Shown one piece after another: positions 30,784-41,100 of a stretch of DNA of 54,001 bases. The notes below the pieces were generated by a model. That model was given only the letters and a program-made list of their open reading frames with translations, had not been told where the DNA came from and ran no database searches. Source of the DNA: an uncultured Gemmatimonadota bacterium (lineage in GTDB: Bacteria; Gemmatimonadota; Gemmatimonadetes; Gemmatimonadales; Gemmatimonadaceae); assembly GCA_937867645.1 (NCBI GenBank), contig CALMKE010000179.1:1-54001 (forward strand). The letters run 5' to 3'. A program made the position numbers and the translations under genes. The first letter of the stretch is position 1; the number at the start of each line of letters is the position of its first letter.

Positions 30784-33681
30784 ATGGCCACGCCCTCCCC
30801 CTCTCAGCTCGCCGCGATCGAGGCCCCCTCCGGTCCGCTGCTCGTCCTCGCCGGCCCCGGCGCCGGCAAGACGTTCTGCCTGATCGAACGGATCCGCTAT
30901 CTCATCGAGGAGCTTGGAGTCGATCCGGCCCGCATCTGCGCCTTCACGTTCACCAACAAGGCCGCCGGCGAGATAGCCGCGCGGCTCGAGCGGCAGCTGG
31001 GCGATCGCGCCGAGCACATCAAGCGCGGCACCATCCATTCCTTCTGCGCCGAGCTGCTCCGCGAGCTGGGTTCCCACATCGGGCTGGAATCGGGGTTCGG
31101 GATCGTGGACGAGGAGTACCAGCGGTCCGTCCTGCGCCGCCTGGAGGGACACCGGCCCTGGCATCGGAGCGTGCTCACGCGGTTCGCCGCGCACCGCTTC
31201 CGCGGCGACGAGCTGCGTCAGAACGACCGGGAGCTGTACGACCGGTATCGCCGCTTCCTGGAGCAGCGCAACCTGCTCGACTTCGACATGCTGGTGCTGA
31301 AGACGGCCGAGCTGCTGCGGAACGATGCAGCCGCGCGGCAGGTCCGTGCGCGCTGGGACTGCGTGCTCGTGGACGAATTTCAGGATCTCAACAGGATTCA
31401 GTACGGGATAATCCGCGAGCTCGCGCGCGATCACCGGAACGTGTTCGCCGTCGGAGACGACGAGCAATCCATCTACTCCTGGGCGGGCGCGGACCCCGAA
31501 GTGTTCGTCCTGTTTCAGAACGATTTCGGCGCCACCCGCGTCGAGCTCGTGGAGAACAGGCGCTGCCCCCGTGAAGTAGTGGCTCTCGCCCGGCGGCTCG
31601 TCACGATCAATACGCCGATCTTCCGCGACCGGGTGCATGCGGAAGGCGCGGACCGCGAGTCGCCCTTCCCCGTCGTCGCGTGGTCGTTCGCCGACGAGGA
31701 CGCGGAGATTGCCTGGGTTCTCGAGGACGTGCGGCGGGATCGCGCGGAGCACTCGCTGCCGTGGGACGAGTTCGCGCTGCTGTATCGCACCAACGAGATG
31801 GGCAGCGCGGCCGAAGCGGCGTTCCTGTCGGCCGGGATTCCCTGCCGCCTCGCGCAGGGCCGCGCGCTGTCGGAAGATCCGGTCGTCGGCTACGTGATCG
31901 CGGCGCTGCGCGTGATTCTGCAGCCGGATGACGAGATTTACCGGGACAGCTTTCTCCAGGTCGTGCTTCCCAAGGCGCTGTACGACGACGTGCGGGCGAG
32001 CGCCGAAGAGTCCGGCCAGGAAGTGGTGGAGAAGCTGGCGGAGATGGCGCGCGCGATGCCACGCGAGCACGGCGACGCAAAAAAGCTCTGGCGCGCGATG
32101 TACGCGCTCAAGAATCTCGCGGCGCTCGGCTCACAGCACACCGAGCTCGGACCGCTCGTGGAAGAGCTGCTGTCGCACCGGGTGGGCGAGTATCGCACGG
32201 TGCTGGAGGAGCACCACGACGAGCTGTCCGACCCGATCGAGGACGCCGACGTGGTGCGGCTCGCCGGCCGGCTGGCGGACGCGCTCGCGACAAATCGACC
32301 GGTCTGGCTGGCGCCGATGGGCGGCGCCGAGATCGCGCTGAAAGGCATGCTGCTGGCAATCGGGTTCGTGGACGTGCATTTCGGCGGATCGCCCCCGGCC
32401 AACGCCGAAGTGGTCACGGCGGGCGCGGTGCCCGAGCTCGGCATCGGACTCGGGATGTTCAAGGCCGCGCAGCTGATTCGAACGGCCGGCTTCGACAACA
32501 GGTTCCGCGACTTCACCGCGATCGACCTGGAGACGACCGACAAGGACATCGACCGCGCGGAGATCGTCGAGATGGCGGCGGTGAGAGTGCGCGACGGCAA
32601 GGTAGTCGGCGAGCTGCACGCGATGGTGAGGCCGCGCGTGCCGATCACGTCCGGCGCCCGACGCGCGCACGGCATCAGCGACGAGGACGTCGCGGGCGCC
32701 GAGTTCTTCGAGCAGGTATGGCCGCGGTTCAGCGAATTCTGCGGCAGCGACCTTCTCGTCGCCCACAACGGGTATCGGTTCGACTTCCCGGTGCTCCGCC
32801 GCATGACCGCGGCGCTCGGCGCTCCGCAGCTGTGCACCTACGACACGCTGCCGCTGGCGCGCGAGCTCCATCAGGGGAGCGCGAAGCTCGCCGACATCGC
32901 CGGCCGCTTCGGCATTGACCCAGGCCAGTCGCACCGCGCGCTCGACGACACGCGCACGCTGGCTCGAGTCTTCCTCGCGCTCGGCGAAGGCAAGGTCGCC
33001 CGCGCCCGCAAGACCGCGCTCGTGAACCTGCTGGATCAGCTCGGAATCGCACTGGCGCTCGCGGACCAGGACACCCTCTGCACCGAGGCGAAGCTGCTTC
33101 GCCGGCTGACGCCCTTCTATACCCTCAGTCGCCGCAGCGACTCGCTGGATCTGTACCGGGGCGAGCGCGAGCTGTCCGGCGACGACCGGCTGCCGCCGGT
33201 GGAAGAAATAATCGAGCTGCTCGGCGGCGAGAGCCGGATGGCGCGCATCCAGGCGGACAAGAGCGCGGAGGACCGATACCCCGCCGCGCTGAACCGCCTG
33301 CGTCCGCTCATCGAGCAGTTCGCGGAGCTACCGCTGCGCGAGCAGATCTCGAGCTTTCTGGAGCGCGTGGTGCTCTCGTCCCGCGACGTCGAGCTGAGCT
33401 CGGGGCGCGTCAACCTGCTGACTCTGCACTCGACCAAGGGGCTCGAGTTCTCGCGCATCTATATCGTCGGCGTCGAGGACGGGCAGCTGCCTGGCGGGCT
33501 GGGGCGTAACCCCGGGCCGAGCAAGCGCGAGATCGAGGAGTCACGCCGGCTGCTGTACGTGGGAATGACCAGGACGAAGGACCGGCTGGTACTTACCCGC
33601 GTAAACGTGCGTCGCGGGCTGCCCACCGGCGGGAAACGCTTCCTGGACGAGATGCAGCTGGCTCCCCGCGACTATCCATAA
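30784..33681 (+). CDS. UvrD-like SF1A helicase with inserted DEDDh exonuclease
   Basis: 965 residues. Helicase N-terminal half: Walker A AGPGAGKT (Lys29), TFTNKAAGEI, motif II VDEFQDLN (Asp197/Glu198) and GDDEQSIYSWAGA. Near residues 575-735 is a complete DnaQ-like exonuclease: Exo I FTAIDLETT (Asp581, Glu583), Exo II VAHNGYRFDFPVL (Asp667), Exo III HRALDD (His717, Asp722). Helicase motifs resume with TLHSTKGLEF near 880 and LLYVGMTRTKDRL near 920. The nuclease is thus inserted between the first and second helicase halves, not appended. A 3'-5' helicase with proofreading-type nuclease could act in DNA repair or defence; that is inference. It follows a heptamer inverted repeat. Confidence 0.9.
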   Translation: MATPSPSQLAAIEAPSGPLLVLAGPGAGKTFCLIERIRYLIEELGVDPARICAFTFTNKAAGEIAARLERQLGDRAEHIKRGTIHSFCAELLRELGSHIGLESGFGIVDEEYQRSVLRRLEGHRPWHRSVLTRFAAHRFRGDELRQNDRELYDRYRRFLEQRNLLDFDMLVLKTAELLRNDAAARQVRARWDCVLVDEFQDLNRIQYGIIRELARDHRNVFAVGDDEQSIYSWAGADPEVFVLFQNDFGATRVELVENRRCPREVVALARRLVTINTPIFRDRVHAEGADRESPFPVVAWSFADEDAEIAWVLEDVRRDRAEHSLPWDEFALLYRTNEMGSAAEAAFLSAGIPCRLAQGRALSEDPVVGYVIAALRVILQPDDEIYRDSFLQVVLPKALYDDVRASAEESGQEVVEKLAEMARAMPREHGDAKKLWRAMYALKNLAALGSQHTELGPLVEELLSHRVGEYRTVLEEHHDELSDPIEDADVVRLAGRLADALATNRPVWLAPMGGAEIALKGMLLAIGFVDVHFGGSPPANAEVVTAGAVPELGIGLGMFKAAQLIRTAGFDNRFRDFTAIDLETTDKDIDRAEIVEMAAVRVRDGKVVGELHAMVRPRVPITSGARRAHGISDEDVAGAEFFEQVWPRFSEFCGSDLLVAHNGYRFDFPVLRRMTAALGAPQLCTYDTLPLARELHQGSAKLADIAGRFGIDPGQSHRALDDTRTLARVFLALGEGKVARARKTALVNLLDQLGIALALADQDTLCTEAKLLRRLTPFYTLSRRSDSLDLYRGERELSGDDRLPPVEEIIELLGGESRMARIQADKSAEDRYPAALNRLRPLIEQFAELPLREQISSFLERVVLSSRDVELSSGRVNLLTLHSTKGLEFSRIYIVGVEDGQLPGGLGRNPGPSKREIEESRRLLYVGMTRTKDRLVLTRVNVRRGLPTGGKRFLDEMQLAPRDYP

Positions 33682-33688
33682 AGGGCTG

Positions 33689-33733
33689 TTGACCGCCGCC
33701 AGGCCCGTCCGATATATTTAGAGCGTTAGCTAA
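33689..33733 (+). promoter_or_regulatory. Promoter of sdpR-sdpI with palindrome
   Basis: TTGACC (33689-33694) and TATATT (33713-33718) are spaced 18 bases apart. The 8-base palindrome TTAGCTAA (33726-33733) lies just after, at the expected transcription start, suitable for autorepression by the ArsR-type protein. Confidence 0.7.
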
Positions 33734-33762
33734 TTATGTAAGTACGCCATCTTGGGAGATGA

Positions 33763-34026
33763 ATGAACGACGTCTTTCGCGCCTTGGCCGACCCGACCCG
33801 CCGCGAGATCCTGGAGCTGCTGCGCCGGGGCCCGCGGACCTCCGGCGAAATCGCCGAGGAGTTCTCTACGAGCTGGGCCACGATTTCGCGACATCTCAGC
33901 GTTTTGCGCGACGCCGATCTCATTCTGGCGGAGCGGGACGGGCAGCATATCGTGTACGAGCTCAACACGACCGTATTTCATGACGTAGTCGAGCATCTCG
34001 TAAAGTGGCTCAAGCCGGGGAAATGA
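33763..34026 (+). CDS. sdpR: ArsR-type autorepressor, SdpR-like
   Basis: 87 residues: a winged helix-turn-helix with ALADPTRREILELLRRGPRTSGEIAEEF and ATISRHLSVLRDADLI. No Cys metal site of ArsR sensors is present. Position directly before an SdpI-like gene, overlapping it by four bases (ATGA), matches the sdpRI operon. There SdpR represses its own operon until SdpI, occupied by the SdpC toxin, sequesters it. No sdpC is seen. Confidence 0.85.
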   Translation: MNDVFRALADPTRREILELLRRGPRTSGEIAEEFSTSWATISRHLSVLRDADLILAERDGQHIVYELNTTVFHDVVEHLVKWLKPGK

Positions 34027-34700
34027 CTCACATGCGCAAATGGATTCCGCTCGTGCTCATCGTTGTGGCGTTCGCGGCGTCGGCAGCGGTGTACGGCAGG
34101 CTGCCCGATCCGATGCCGACGCACTGGAACCTCGCCGGCGAAGTGGACGGCTGGACGTCGCTGCCGTGGGGCGCCTTCGTGCTCCCGCTCATGCTGGTCG
34201 CGATGTGGGGAATCTTCCAGGTCCTGCCGTTGATAGACCCCAGGAAGGACAACTACGCGAAGTTCAGGGGCACGTATGAGATCCTGATCCTCACGATCAC
34301 GACCTTCATGCTCGGCGTGCACCTGGTCGTGCTCGCGAAGGCGCTCGGAAGCGACATTTCGATTGACCGTCTGGTACCGATCGGAGTAGGAGTGCTGCTG
34401 GTCGTGATCGGCAACATCATGCCTCGCACGCGGCCCAACTGGTTCGTCGGCATCCGCACGCCGTGGACGCTGTCGAGCGATCGCGCGTGGGAGCGGACGC
34501 ATCGATTCGGCGGACAGCTGCTCGTGGCGGCGGGCGCGTTGACGGTGTTGGTCGGAATATTCGCGCCCGAGCTGGCGATGCCGGTGCTGATCGGGTGCTC
34601 GGTGGCGGTGGCGGTCGGGGTGCTCGCCGGCTCCTACCTCATCTGGAAGCAGGATCCCGACCGAAACAAGCCGGGGGCGACCGGCGTAAGGAGACCGTAG
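34023..34700 (+). CDS. sdpI: SdpI-like membrane protein (DUF1648 plus SdpI domain)
   Basis: 225 residues from ATG 34023, which overlaps the sdpR stop. Six membrane segments are expected. DUF1648 signature LPDPMPTHWNLAGEVDG near residue 30, and the C-terminal SdpI motif MPRTRPNWFVGIRTPWTLSSDRAW. SdpI gives immunity to the SdpC cannibalism toxin in Bacillus; the same family is widespread without toxin, where its ligand is unknown. Confidence 0.88.
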   Translation: MTHMRKWIPLVLIVVAFAASAAVYGRLPDPMPTHWNLAGEVDGWTSLPWGAFVLPLMLVAMWGIFQVLPLIDPRKDNYAKFRGTYEILILTITTFMLGVHLVVLAKALGSDISIDRLVPIGVGVLLVVIGNIMPRTRPNWFVGIRTPWTLSSDRAWERTHRFGGQLLVAAGALTVLVGIFAPELAMPVLIGCSVAVAVGVLAGSYLIWKQDPDRNKPGATGVRRP

Positions 34701-34751
34701 GCCGTAACTTATCGCGCGTAGCCTGGCGTCCTACCTACTCTGGAGCTGCCC

Positions 34752-35309
34752 GTGACAACGCTGATCGTGATCCTCGTCGTCGCCGCACTGCTCGTGTTCG
34801 GCGTCATCGCTCTCTACAACAAGCTCGTCGGGCTGCGTGTGCGCGCCCAGAATGCCTGGTCCGACATCGACGTACAGCTCAAGCGCCGCGCGGACCTGGT
34901 CCCCAACCTCGTGTCCACGGTGAAGGGTTACGCGTCACACGAGCGTGCGACGCTCGACGCGGTGACGCAGGCCCGCACTCGCGCGGTCGCGGCGCAGGGA
35001 GCGCCTCCCGCCGAGCGCGCGGCCGCGGAAGCGGAGCTCACCTCTGCGCTGCGCGGGCTCACGGTCGCCGTCGAAGCGTATCCCGAGCTGCAGGCCTCGG
35101 GTGGATTCCGCGATCTGCAGGCGCAGCTCGCGAACATCGAGGAGGCCGTGCAGAGCTCGCGTCGGTACTACAACGCCGTGGTGCGCGATCTGAATACGGC
35201 GATCATGACGTTTCCGTCGAACATGATGGCGGGGCCGATGGGGTTTCGGCCGTTGCAATTCTTTGAGGCTGGAGCCGAAGACAAGGTCCTCCCGAAGGTC
35301 GAGTTTTAG
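34752..35309 (+). CDS. lemA: LemA family protein
   Basis: 185 residues from GTG 34752. An N-terminal membrane segment (VILVVAALLVFGVIALYNKLV) is followed by WSDIDVQLKRRADLVPNLVSTVKGYASHE, the LemA signature, and NAVVRDLNTAIMTFPSN. LemA proteins form a membrane-anchored helical bundle. Together with the DUF2207 gene 68 bases downstream it forms a common pair of unclear role. Confidence 0.93.
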   Translation: MTTLIVILVVAALLVFGVIALYNKLVGLRVRAQNAWSDIDVQLKRRADLVPNLVSTVKGYASHERATLDAVTQARTRAVAAQGAPPAERAAAEAELTSALRGLTVAVEAYPELQASGGFRDLQAQLANIEEAVQSSRRYYNAVVRDLNTAIMTFPSNMMAGPMGFRPLQFFEAGAEDKVLPKVEF

Positions 35310-35329
35310 CGAACGCTGCCGGGAAAAAC

Positions 35330-35350
35330 GCTGCGTGCTGCGTGCTGCGT
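35330..35350. repeat. Three perfect GCTGCGT heptamers
   Basis: Exactly 21 bases, GCTGCGT three times, in the short gap between lemA and the DUF2207 gene. Single arm, with no inverted partner nearby. Confidence 0.93.
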
Positions 35351-35377
35351 CCTAGCTGACTCCTGCGCGAGCCTAGA

Positions 35378-37111
35378 ATGAAGTGCCTCTCCTTTGCGTT
35401 GGTGTTTGGCCTCGTGCTGGGGGCGCCCGCGCTGGCCGCGCAGGACAGGTCGCTGCGGATCGTGGAGTTCGACGCGGCCTACGAAGTGGGCGCGGACGGC
35501 GTGGTCGACGTCACGGAGAAGATCACGGTCGAGTTCCGTGGCGAGTGGAACGGCCTGCGGCGCGAGCTACGGCTGCGGCACAACACCGCGCAGGGCCGCG
35601 CGGTGAGGCTCGATCTGGACCTCGGCGAGATCACCGACGGAGACGGCCGGCCGCTCAGGGTCGAGCGCGACAGCGAGAACGGATTGCTGGTCCTCCGGAT
35701 CTACGTTCCGGACAACCGCGACGCTACACGCCAGGTCGTGATCCGGTATCGCGTGTCCAACGCGATCAGGTTCTTCCTCGAAGGCAGCGAGGTCGGCGCG
35801 CTGGACGAGCTGTACTGGAACGTGACGGGGAGCAGCTGGGAATGGCCGCTCGCGCGAGTCCGCGCGCGCGTCGTTCTGCCACCGGGGGGGAAGCCGACCC
35901 GGGTAGCCGTGTACACCGGCGCCGAGGGCTCGACGGCGGCGGACGCGGACGTGGACACCGCCGGCAACGTCGTGACGTTCACGACGCGGCGCGAGCTGCA
36001 GGCCTACGAGGGAATGACGGTCGGAGTCGGCTGGCCGCCGGGCCACATCGCGTCGAGGCCCAGCGCTGCCGCCCTGCGCACGCGGGAGATAGTGCGCTGG
36101 TGGCCGGCGCTGCTTCCCTTCCTCGCGTTCTTTCTCTCGTTCCGCGCGTGGAGTCGCCGCGGCCGGGATCCTAAAGAAGGCGCGATCGCCGTGCAGTATG
36201 AGCCTGCTGATGGAATGTCGCCGGGCGAAATGGGCACGCTCGTGGATCACCGCGCCGAGATGCGCGACATCACCGCCACACTCGTGGACCTGGCCGTCCG
36301 CGGCTACGTCCAGATCGAGGAAAAGAGCGAGCGAAAGCTGCTCGGCCTGATCAAGGATACGGAGTTCGAGTTTCACCTGCGCAAGCCGAGAACCCAGTGG
36401 ACGGAGCTGGCGCTGCACGAAGCGCGCTACCTCGACGCCCTGTTCGAGGACTCGGAGTCGGTCCAGCTCTCCGATCTGGAGAACAAGTTCTACAAAAAGC
36501 TGCCGGGAATACGCGACGCGATCTACGACAAGCTGGTCGAGCGCGGCTACTACGGCCGGCGGCCGGACAGCGTGAAGACCAACTGGATGGGCATGGCCAT
36601 GGTGGTGCTCATCGCCGGCATCGGCGGGGCGATGCTTGCCGGCAGTCAGGGTTGGGAGTGGACCTCGCCGTTCGTGCTCGGCGCCGCGGGAATCGCAAGC
36701 ACCGTATTCGTATTTGTGTTCGGACTGTTGATGCCCGCCCGCACGGTTGCGGGCGCGCGGGCGCGCGAGGCCGCGCTGGGGTTTCGCGAGTTCCTGAGCC
36801 GCGTGGAGACCGACAGGTACAAGCGGATGATCACCTCTCCGGAGATGTTCGAGCGCTTCCTGCCGTACGCGATGGCCTTCGAGGTTGAGGAAAAGTGGGC
36901 GCGCGCGTTCGAGGATATCTATCGGGAGCCGCCGAGCTGGTACACGGGAACCGGAACGGGACACTTCCAAGCGTCCGCGTTTTCGGCGAGAATGAGTGAG
37001 CTGTCGTCGGCCGCAAGCAGCACGATGGCGTCGAGCCCAAGCTCGTCCGGATCCGGCGGTGGCGGCTCGAGTGGCGGGGGCAGCGGCGGTGGTGGCGGCG
37101 GCGGCTTTTAG
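35378..37111 (+). CDS. DUF2207 membrane protein with Gly-rich tail
   Basis: 577 residues: signal peptide LALVFGLVLGAPALAAQ region, DUF2207 domain (YEVGADGVVDVTEKITVEFRGEW), a membrane segment near 245 (WPALLPFLAFFLSFRAW), a long cytoplasmic part, two more membrane segments (VVLIAGIGGAMLAG and GIASTVFVFVFGLL), and a C-terminal Ser then Gly-only tail (GGGGGGGF). Such tails are typical of DUF2207 proteins. Function unknown. It pairs with lemA. Confidence 0.9.
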   Translation: MKCLSFALVFGLVLGAPALAAQDRSLRIVEFDAAYEVGADGVVDVTEKITVEFRGEWNGLRRELRLRHNTAQGRAVRLDLDLGEITDGDGRPLRVERDSENGLLVLRIYVPDNRDATRQVVIRYRVSNAIRFFLEGSEVGALDELYWNVTGSSWEWPLARVRARVVLPPGGKPTRVAVYTGAEGSTAADADVDTAGNVVTFTTRRELQAYEGMTVGVGWPPGHIASRPSAAALRTREIVRWWPALLPFLAFFLSFRAWSRRGRDPKEGAIAVQYEPADGMSPGEMGTLVDHRAEMRDITATLVDLAVRGYVQIEEKSERKLLGLIKDTEFEFHLRKPRTQWTELALHEARYLDALFEDSESVQLSDLENKFYKKLPGIRDAIYDKLVERGYYGRRPDSVKTNWMGMAMVVLIAGIGGAMLAGSQGWEWTSPFVLGAAGIASTVFVFVFGLLMPARTVAGARAREAALGFREFLSRVETDRYKRMITSPEMFERFLPYAMAFEVEEKWARAFEDIYREPPSWYTGTGTGHFQASAFSARMSELSSAASSTMASSPSSSGSGGGGSSGGGSGGGGGGGF

Positions 37112-37138
37112 AAACGAACCAGTAAGGGAGACACGACA

Positions 37139-38089
37139 ATGGCTGGAAAGATCATCGCGGTCGCGGGAGCGACCGGCGCGCAGGGCGGCGGAGTGGTTCG
37201 CGCGATCCTAGCGGACAAGAGCGGCGGCTTCGCCGCGCGGGCCCTCACGCGCGACCCGAAGTCGGACAAGGCGAAGGCGCTGGCGGATCTCGGCGCGGAA
37301 GTAGTCCAGGCGGACCTGCACGACGCAGCCAGCGTCCGGCGCGCGTTCGATGGCGCGTATGGCGCGTATTGCGTGACGTTCTTCTGGGCGCACATGTCGC
37401 CCGAGACCGAGCTCAAGGAGGCGCGCAGCATGGCCGAGGCGGCGAAGGCCGCCGGCCTCCAGCACGTAATCTGGTCCACGCTCGAGGACACGCGAAAGTC
37501 GGTGCCGCTCAGCGACGACCGCATGCCGACGCTGATGGGCAAATACAAGGTCCCGCACTTCGACGTGAAGGGAGAGGCGGACGCGCTGTTCGAGGCGAGC
37601 GGCGTGCCGGTGACTTACCTGATCGCTTCGTTCTACTGGGAGAACTTCATCTACTTCGGGATGAACCCGAAGAAGGGGCCGGACGGTAAGCTCGTTCTTT
37701 CGCTCCCCATGGCCGACAAGAAGCTCTCGGGCATCGCTGCCGAGGACATCGGCAAGGTCGCGTACGGCATCTTCAAACAAGGCCCGGCCGCAACCGCCGG
37801 CAGGCGCATCGGGATCGTCGGCGAGCATCTCACCGGCGCGGAGATCGCGGCGAAGATGTCCAAGGCGCTTGGTCAGCCGGTGGAATACAACCCGGTGCCG
37901 TTCGAGGTCTTCCGGAACCTCGGCTTCCCGGGCGCGGACGACCTCGGCAACATGTTCCAGTTTTACGCCGAGTTCGAGGAGCAGCTCGTAGCCACACGCG
38001 ACCTCGCGAAGACTCGCGCGCTCAACCCGGAGCTGCAGACGTTCGATCAGTGGCTGGCGCGGAACAAGGACAAGCTCCCGCTCGAGTAG
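37139..38089 (+). CDS. NmrA-like NAD(P)-binding protein
   Basis: 316 residues: N-terminal GATGAQGGGVVRAIL for dinucleotide binding, then the extended-SDR NmrA pattern (AKALADLGAEVVQADLHDAASVRRAFDGAYG) and a C-terminal substrate region. NmrA proteins sense redox through NAD(P)H or act as reductases; the group in bacteria is often uncharacterised. AAGGGAG precedes the ATG by nine bases. Confidence 0.9.
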   Translation: MAGKIIAVAGATGAQGGGVVRAILADKSGGFAARALTRDPKSDKAKALADLGAEVVQADLHDAASVRRAFDGAYGAYCVTFFWAHMSPETELKEARSMAEAAKAAGLQHVIWSTLEDTRKSVPLSDDRMPTLMGKYKVPHFDVKGEADALFEASGVPVTYLIASFYWENFIYFGMNPKKGPDGKLVLSLPMADKKLSGIAAEDIGKVAYGIFKQGPAATAGRRIGIVGEHLTGAEIAAKMSKALGQPVEYNPVPFEVFRNLGFPGADDLGNMFQFYAEFEEQLVATRDLAKTRALNPELQTFDQWLARNKDKLPLE

Positions 38090-38183
38090 GCAAAGGCCCA
38101 CGCGCGCGGGGCCAGCCAAATCCTGGCGGCACTTAGCGCGGACCGTATCTTAGTCCGGTCGCAATAACCGGCCCACTGAGACC

Positions 38184-41100
38184 ATGACCGACCTCCGCAC
38201 GAGACTGCAAAAAAGCCTGAGCTCTTCCTATACACTCGAGCGTGAGCTGGGCGGTGGAGGCATGAGCCGCGTCTTCCTCGCGGAAGAGAACGCGCTCGGC
38301 AGGAAAGTGGTCGTCAAGGTGCTCCCGGAGGAGATCAGCGCTGGCGTCAACGTCGAGCGCTTTCAGCGGGAGATCCAGCTCGCCGCCCGACTGCAGCACC
38401 CGCACATCGTGCAAGTGCTCGCCGCCGGCGAGGCGGATGGAATTCCCTACTACACGATGCCATTCGTCGAAGGCGAATCGGTGCGCGGCCGCCTGGGTCG
38501 GATGGGTCCCTTTTCGATCACGGAGGCCATCGGCGTCCTCCGCGATGTCGCGCGCGCGCTGTCGTACGCGCACGACCGGAATGTGGTTCACCGGGACATC
38601 AAGCCCGACAACGTCCTCCTATCGGGCGGCTCCGCCACCGTAGCCGATTTCGGAATCGCGAAAGCCATCAGCGCCGCGCGGACCGACGCCGGCGTCGCCA
38701 CTCTCACACAGATGGGAACGTCCATCGGCACTCCGGCGTACATGGCGCCCGAGCAGGCGGCGGCGGATCCGGCGGCCGATCACCGGTCGGACATCTACTC
38801 ATTCGGCTGTCTCGGCTACGAGCTGCTCACCGGTCGTCCGCCATTCATCGCCAAGACTCCGCAGAAGCTGCTCGCCGCGCACATGGGGGAGGCGCCCGAA
38901 CCGATTGTGAGCCTGCGCCCGGACACACCGCAGCCGCTGGCCGAGCTGATCATGCGCTGCCTGTCGAAAGATGCCGACGACCGGCCGCAGAGCGCGTCGG
39001 CGATCGTGCAGGTACTCGACACGGTTACATCGGGCGGCGGTTACTCCGCGATGCCCGCGATCATGCTCGGCGGCCGAGGCATGCTGCGGAAGGCGCTCCT
39101 GCTCTACGCCGCGGCTTTCGTCGTGGTGCCGTTGATAGCGAAGGCAGCCATCATCGTGATCGGTCTCCCCGAGTGGGTGTTCGGCGGCGCGCTGGCGGTC
39201 ATGCTGCTCGGGCTGCCGGTGATCTTGTTCACCGCGTACGTGCATCACGCCACACGCCGGATGCTGACGAGCACGCCCATCATCACGTCGGGCGGAACGA
39301 CCGCCGTGGCACAGGGCACGATGGCGACCATCGCGCTGAAGGCGAGTCCGCACGTGAGCTGGCGGCGTACGGCGATGGGCGGGGCTTACACGATCGGTGC
39401 GTTCATTCTGATCATTGGCGCGTACATGCTGCTTCGTCAGCTCGGGATCGGCCCCGTTGGGTCACTGATGGCGTCGGGTGCGCTGGACGAAAACGAGCGC
39501 ATCCTCGTCGCCGACTTTACGCCGCCGATCTCGGACACGACGCTGGGCCCCGTCATCACCGAAGCGTTCCGCACCGCGCTCGGCCAATCGCAGGCGGTGA
39601 ACGTCCTGCAGCAGAATGCCATGCGCGACGTCCTGCGCCGGATGCAAAAACCGCCCGGAACGCGCGTGGACTTCGCGCTTGCGCGCGAGATCGCCACGCG
39701 CGAAGGAATCAAGGCCGTCGTGGACGGCAACATTCTGAGCCTCGGCGGAAAGTACGTCATTTCGCTCAGGCTGCTCTCGCCGCAGTCGGGCGAGACGCTA
39801 GCGTCGTTCCGCGAGACGGCGGCGGACGAGGGTGACATCCTCGCAGCCATCGACGAGCTCGCCAAGGCGATGCGCGGCAAGGTCGGAGAATCGCTCAAGT
39901 CGGTCCGCGGCGCGCCCCCGCTCGAGCAGGTGACCACGCCGTCATTGGAAGCCTTGAAGAAATACGTCCAGGGATCGAATGCGGTCGGAGTAGATGGGGA
40001 CTGGGCCCGCGGGGAGGCGCTGCTCAAGGAAGCGATCTCGCTGGACAGCGGCTTCGCAATGGCGTATCGCAAGCTCGCCGTCGAGAACGGAAATCGAGGG
40101 AATCGACAGGCGGCTGACTCGCTGCTGCAGAAGGCCTTCGAGCATCGCGACAGGTTGAGCGACGCGGAGCGATACCTCCTGGTCGGCAGCTACTACTCCA
40201 GCGGACCGCACCAGGATCTCACGCGATCGATCGCCGCGTACGAGCAGCTGCTGGAGCTGCAGCCGAGCAACACCGCCGCGATGAACAACCTGGCGAACAT
40301 GTATCGATTTCAGCGCAACCACGCGAAAGCTGAGGAGCTATACCGCCGCGCGATTACCACAGGGCCCGTGTCGGCGGTTTACTACGGCAATCTGGCCGAG
40401 GTGTCCGTCAGGCTGGGCAAGCTGGCACAGGCTCGCGAAACTATCGACGCCTTCCTCACGGCTTTCCCCACGAACCCGAATGCGCTGCACACCAAGGCCT
40501 GGCTGTTTGTGACGCTAGGGCAGCATGACTCGGCGCAGGCGATCGTCGCGACGGCGCTGCGAACCCAGGCGTCGCAGCCCGTGTCGCGCTCGGACCTGCT
40601 CGACCTGCTGGCCGTGATGGCTCGTACCGAGGGTAGGCTGAGCGAGGCGCGGAGGCTGCAGAGGGAGAGCGCCATTCTCCGCCGCACATTTACAGGGGAC
40701 GACGCGCTGTTGGACGCCGATATCATTGAAGCAACGGAGCAGGGGTCAATATTGGGCAATCGCGCCGGGATCAAGCAGATTCTCGACCGGGCGCTTCAGC
40801 GCATCCCTCTCGCTTCGCTTCCGGTGAGCAGCCGCCCTCTTGGGCCGCTCGTGTACCTGTACTCGAATGCGGGCGAGCCCGCGCGGGCACGGGCATACCT
40901 CGGCGAGTGGGACCGGTCGCGGCAGCAGTTCCAACGTCTGGATGATGCGATAACCCGGCAGAGCATGCTGGCGGCGATCGCCTCCGCGGAGAGGCGCTTC
41001 CCCGACGCGATTCGAGGTTGGCGCGAGTCCGATCGAGAGGGTCTTTGCGATTGGTGCTCGTTGGTCCCACTGGCCGATGCGTACGAGGCGACGGGCAATC

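Noticed and set aside
38090-38183. Promoter of the kinase gene (TATCTT near 38147)
   Set aside because: The -35 region does not match any hexamer acceptably; only small hairpins are visible.
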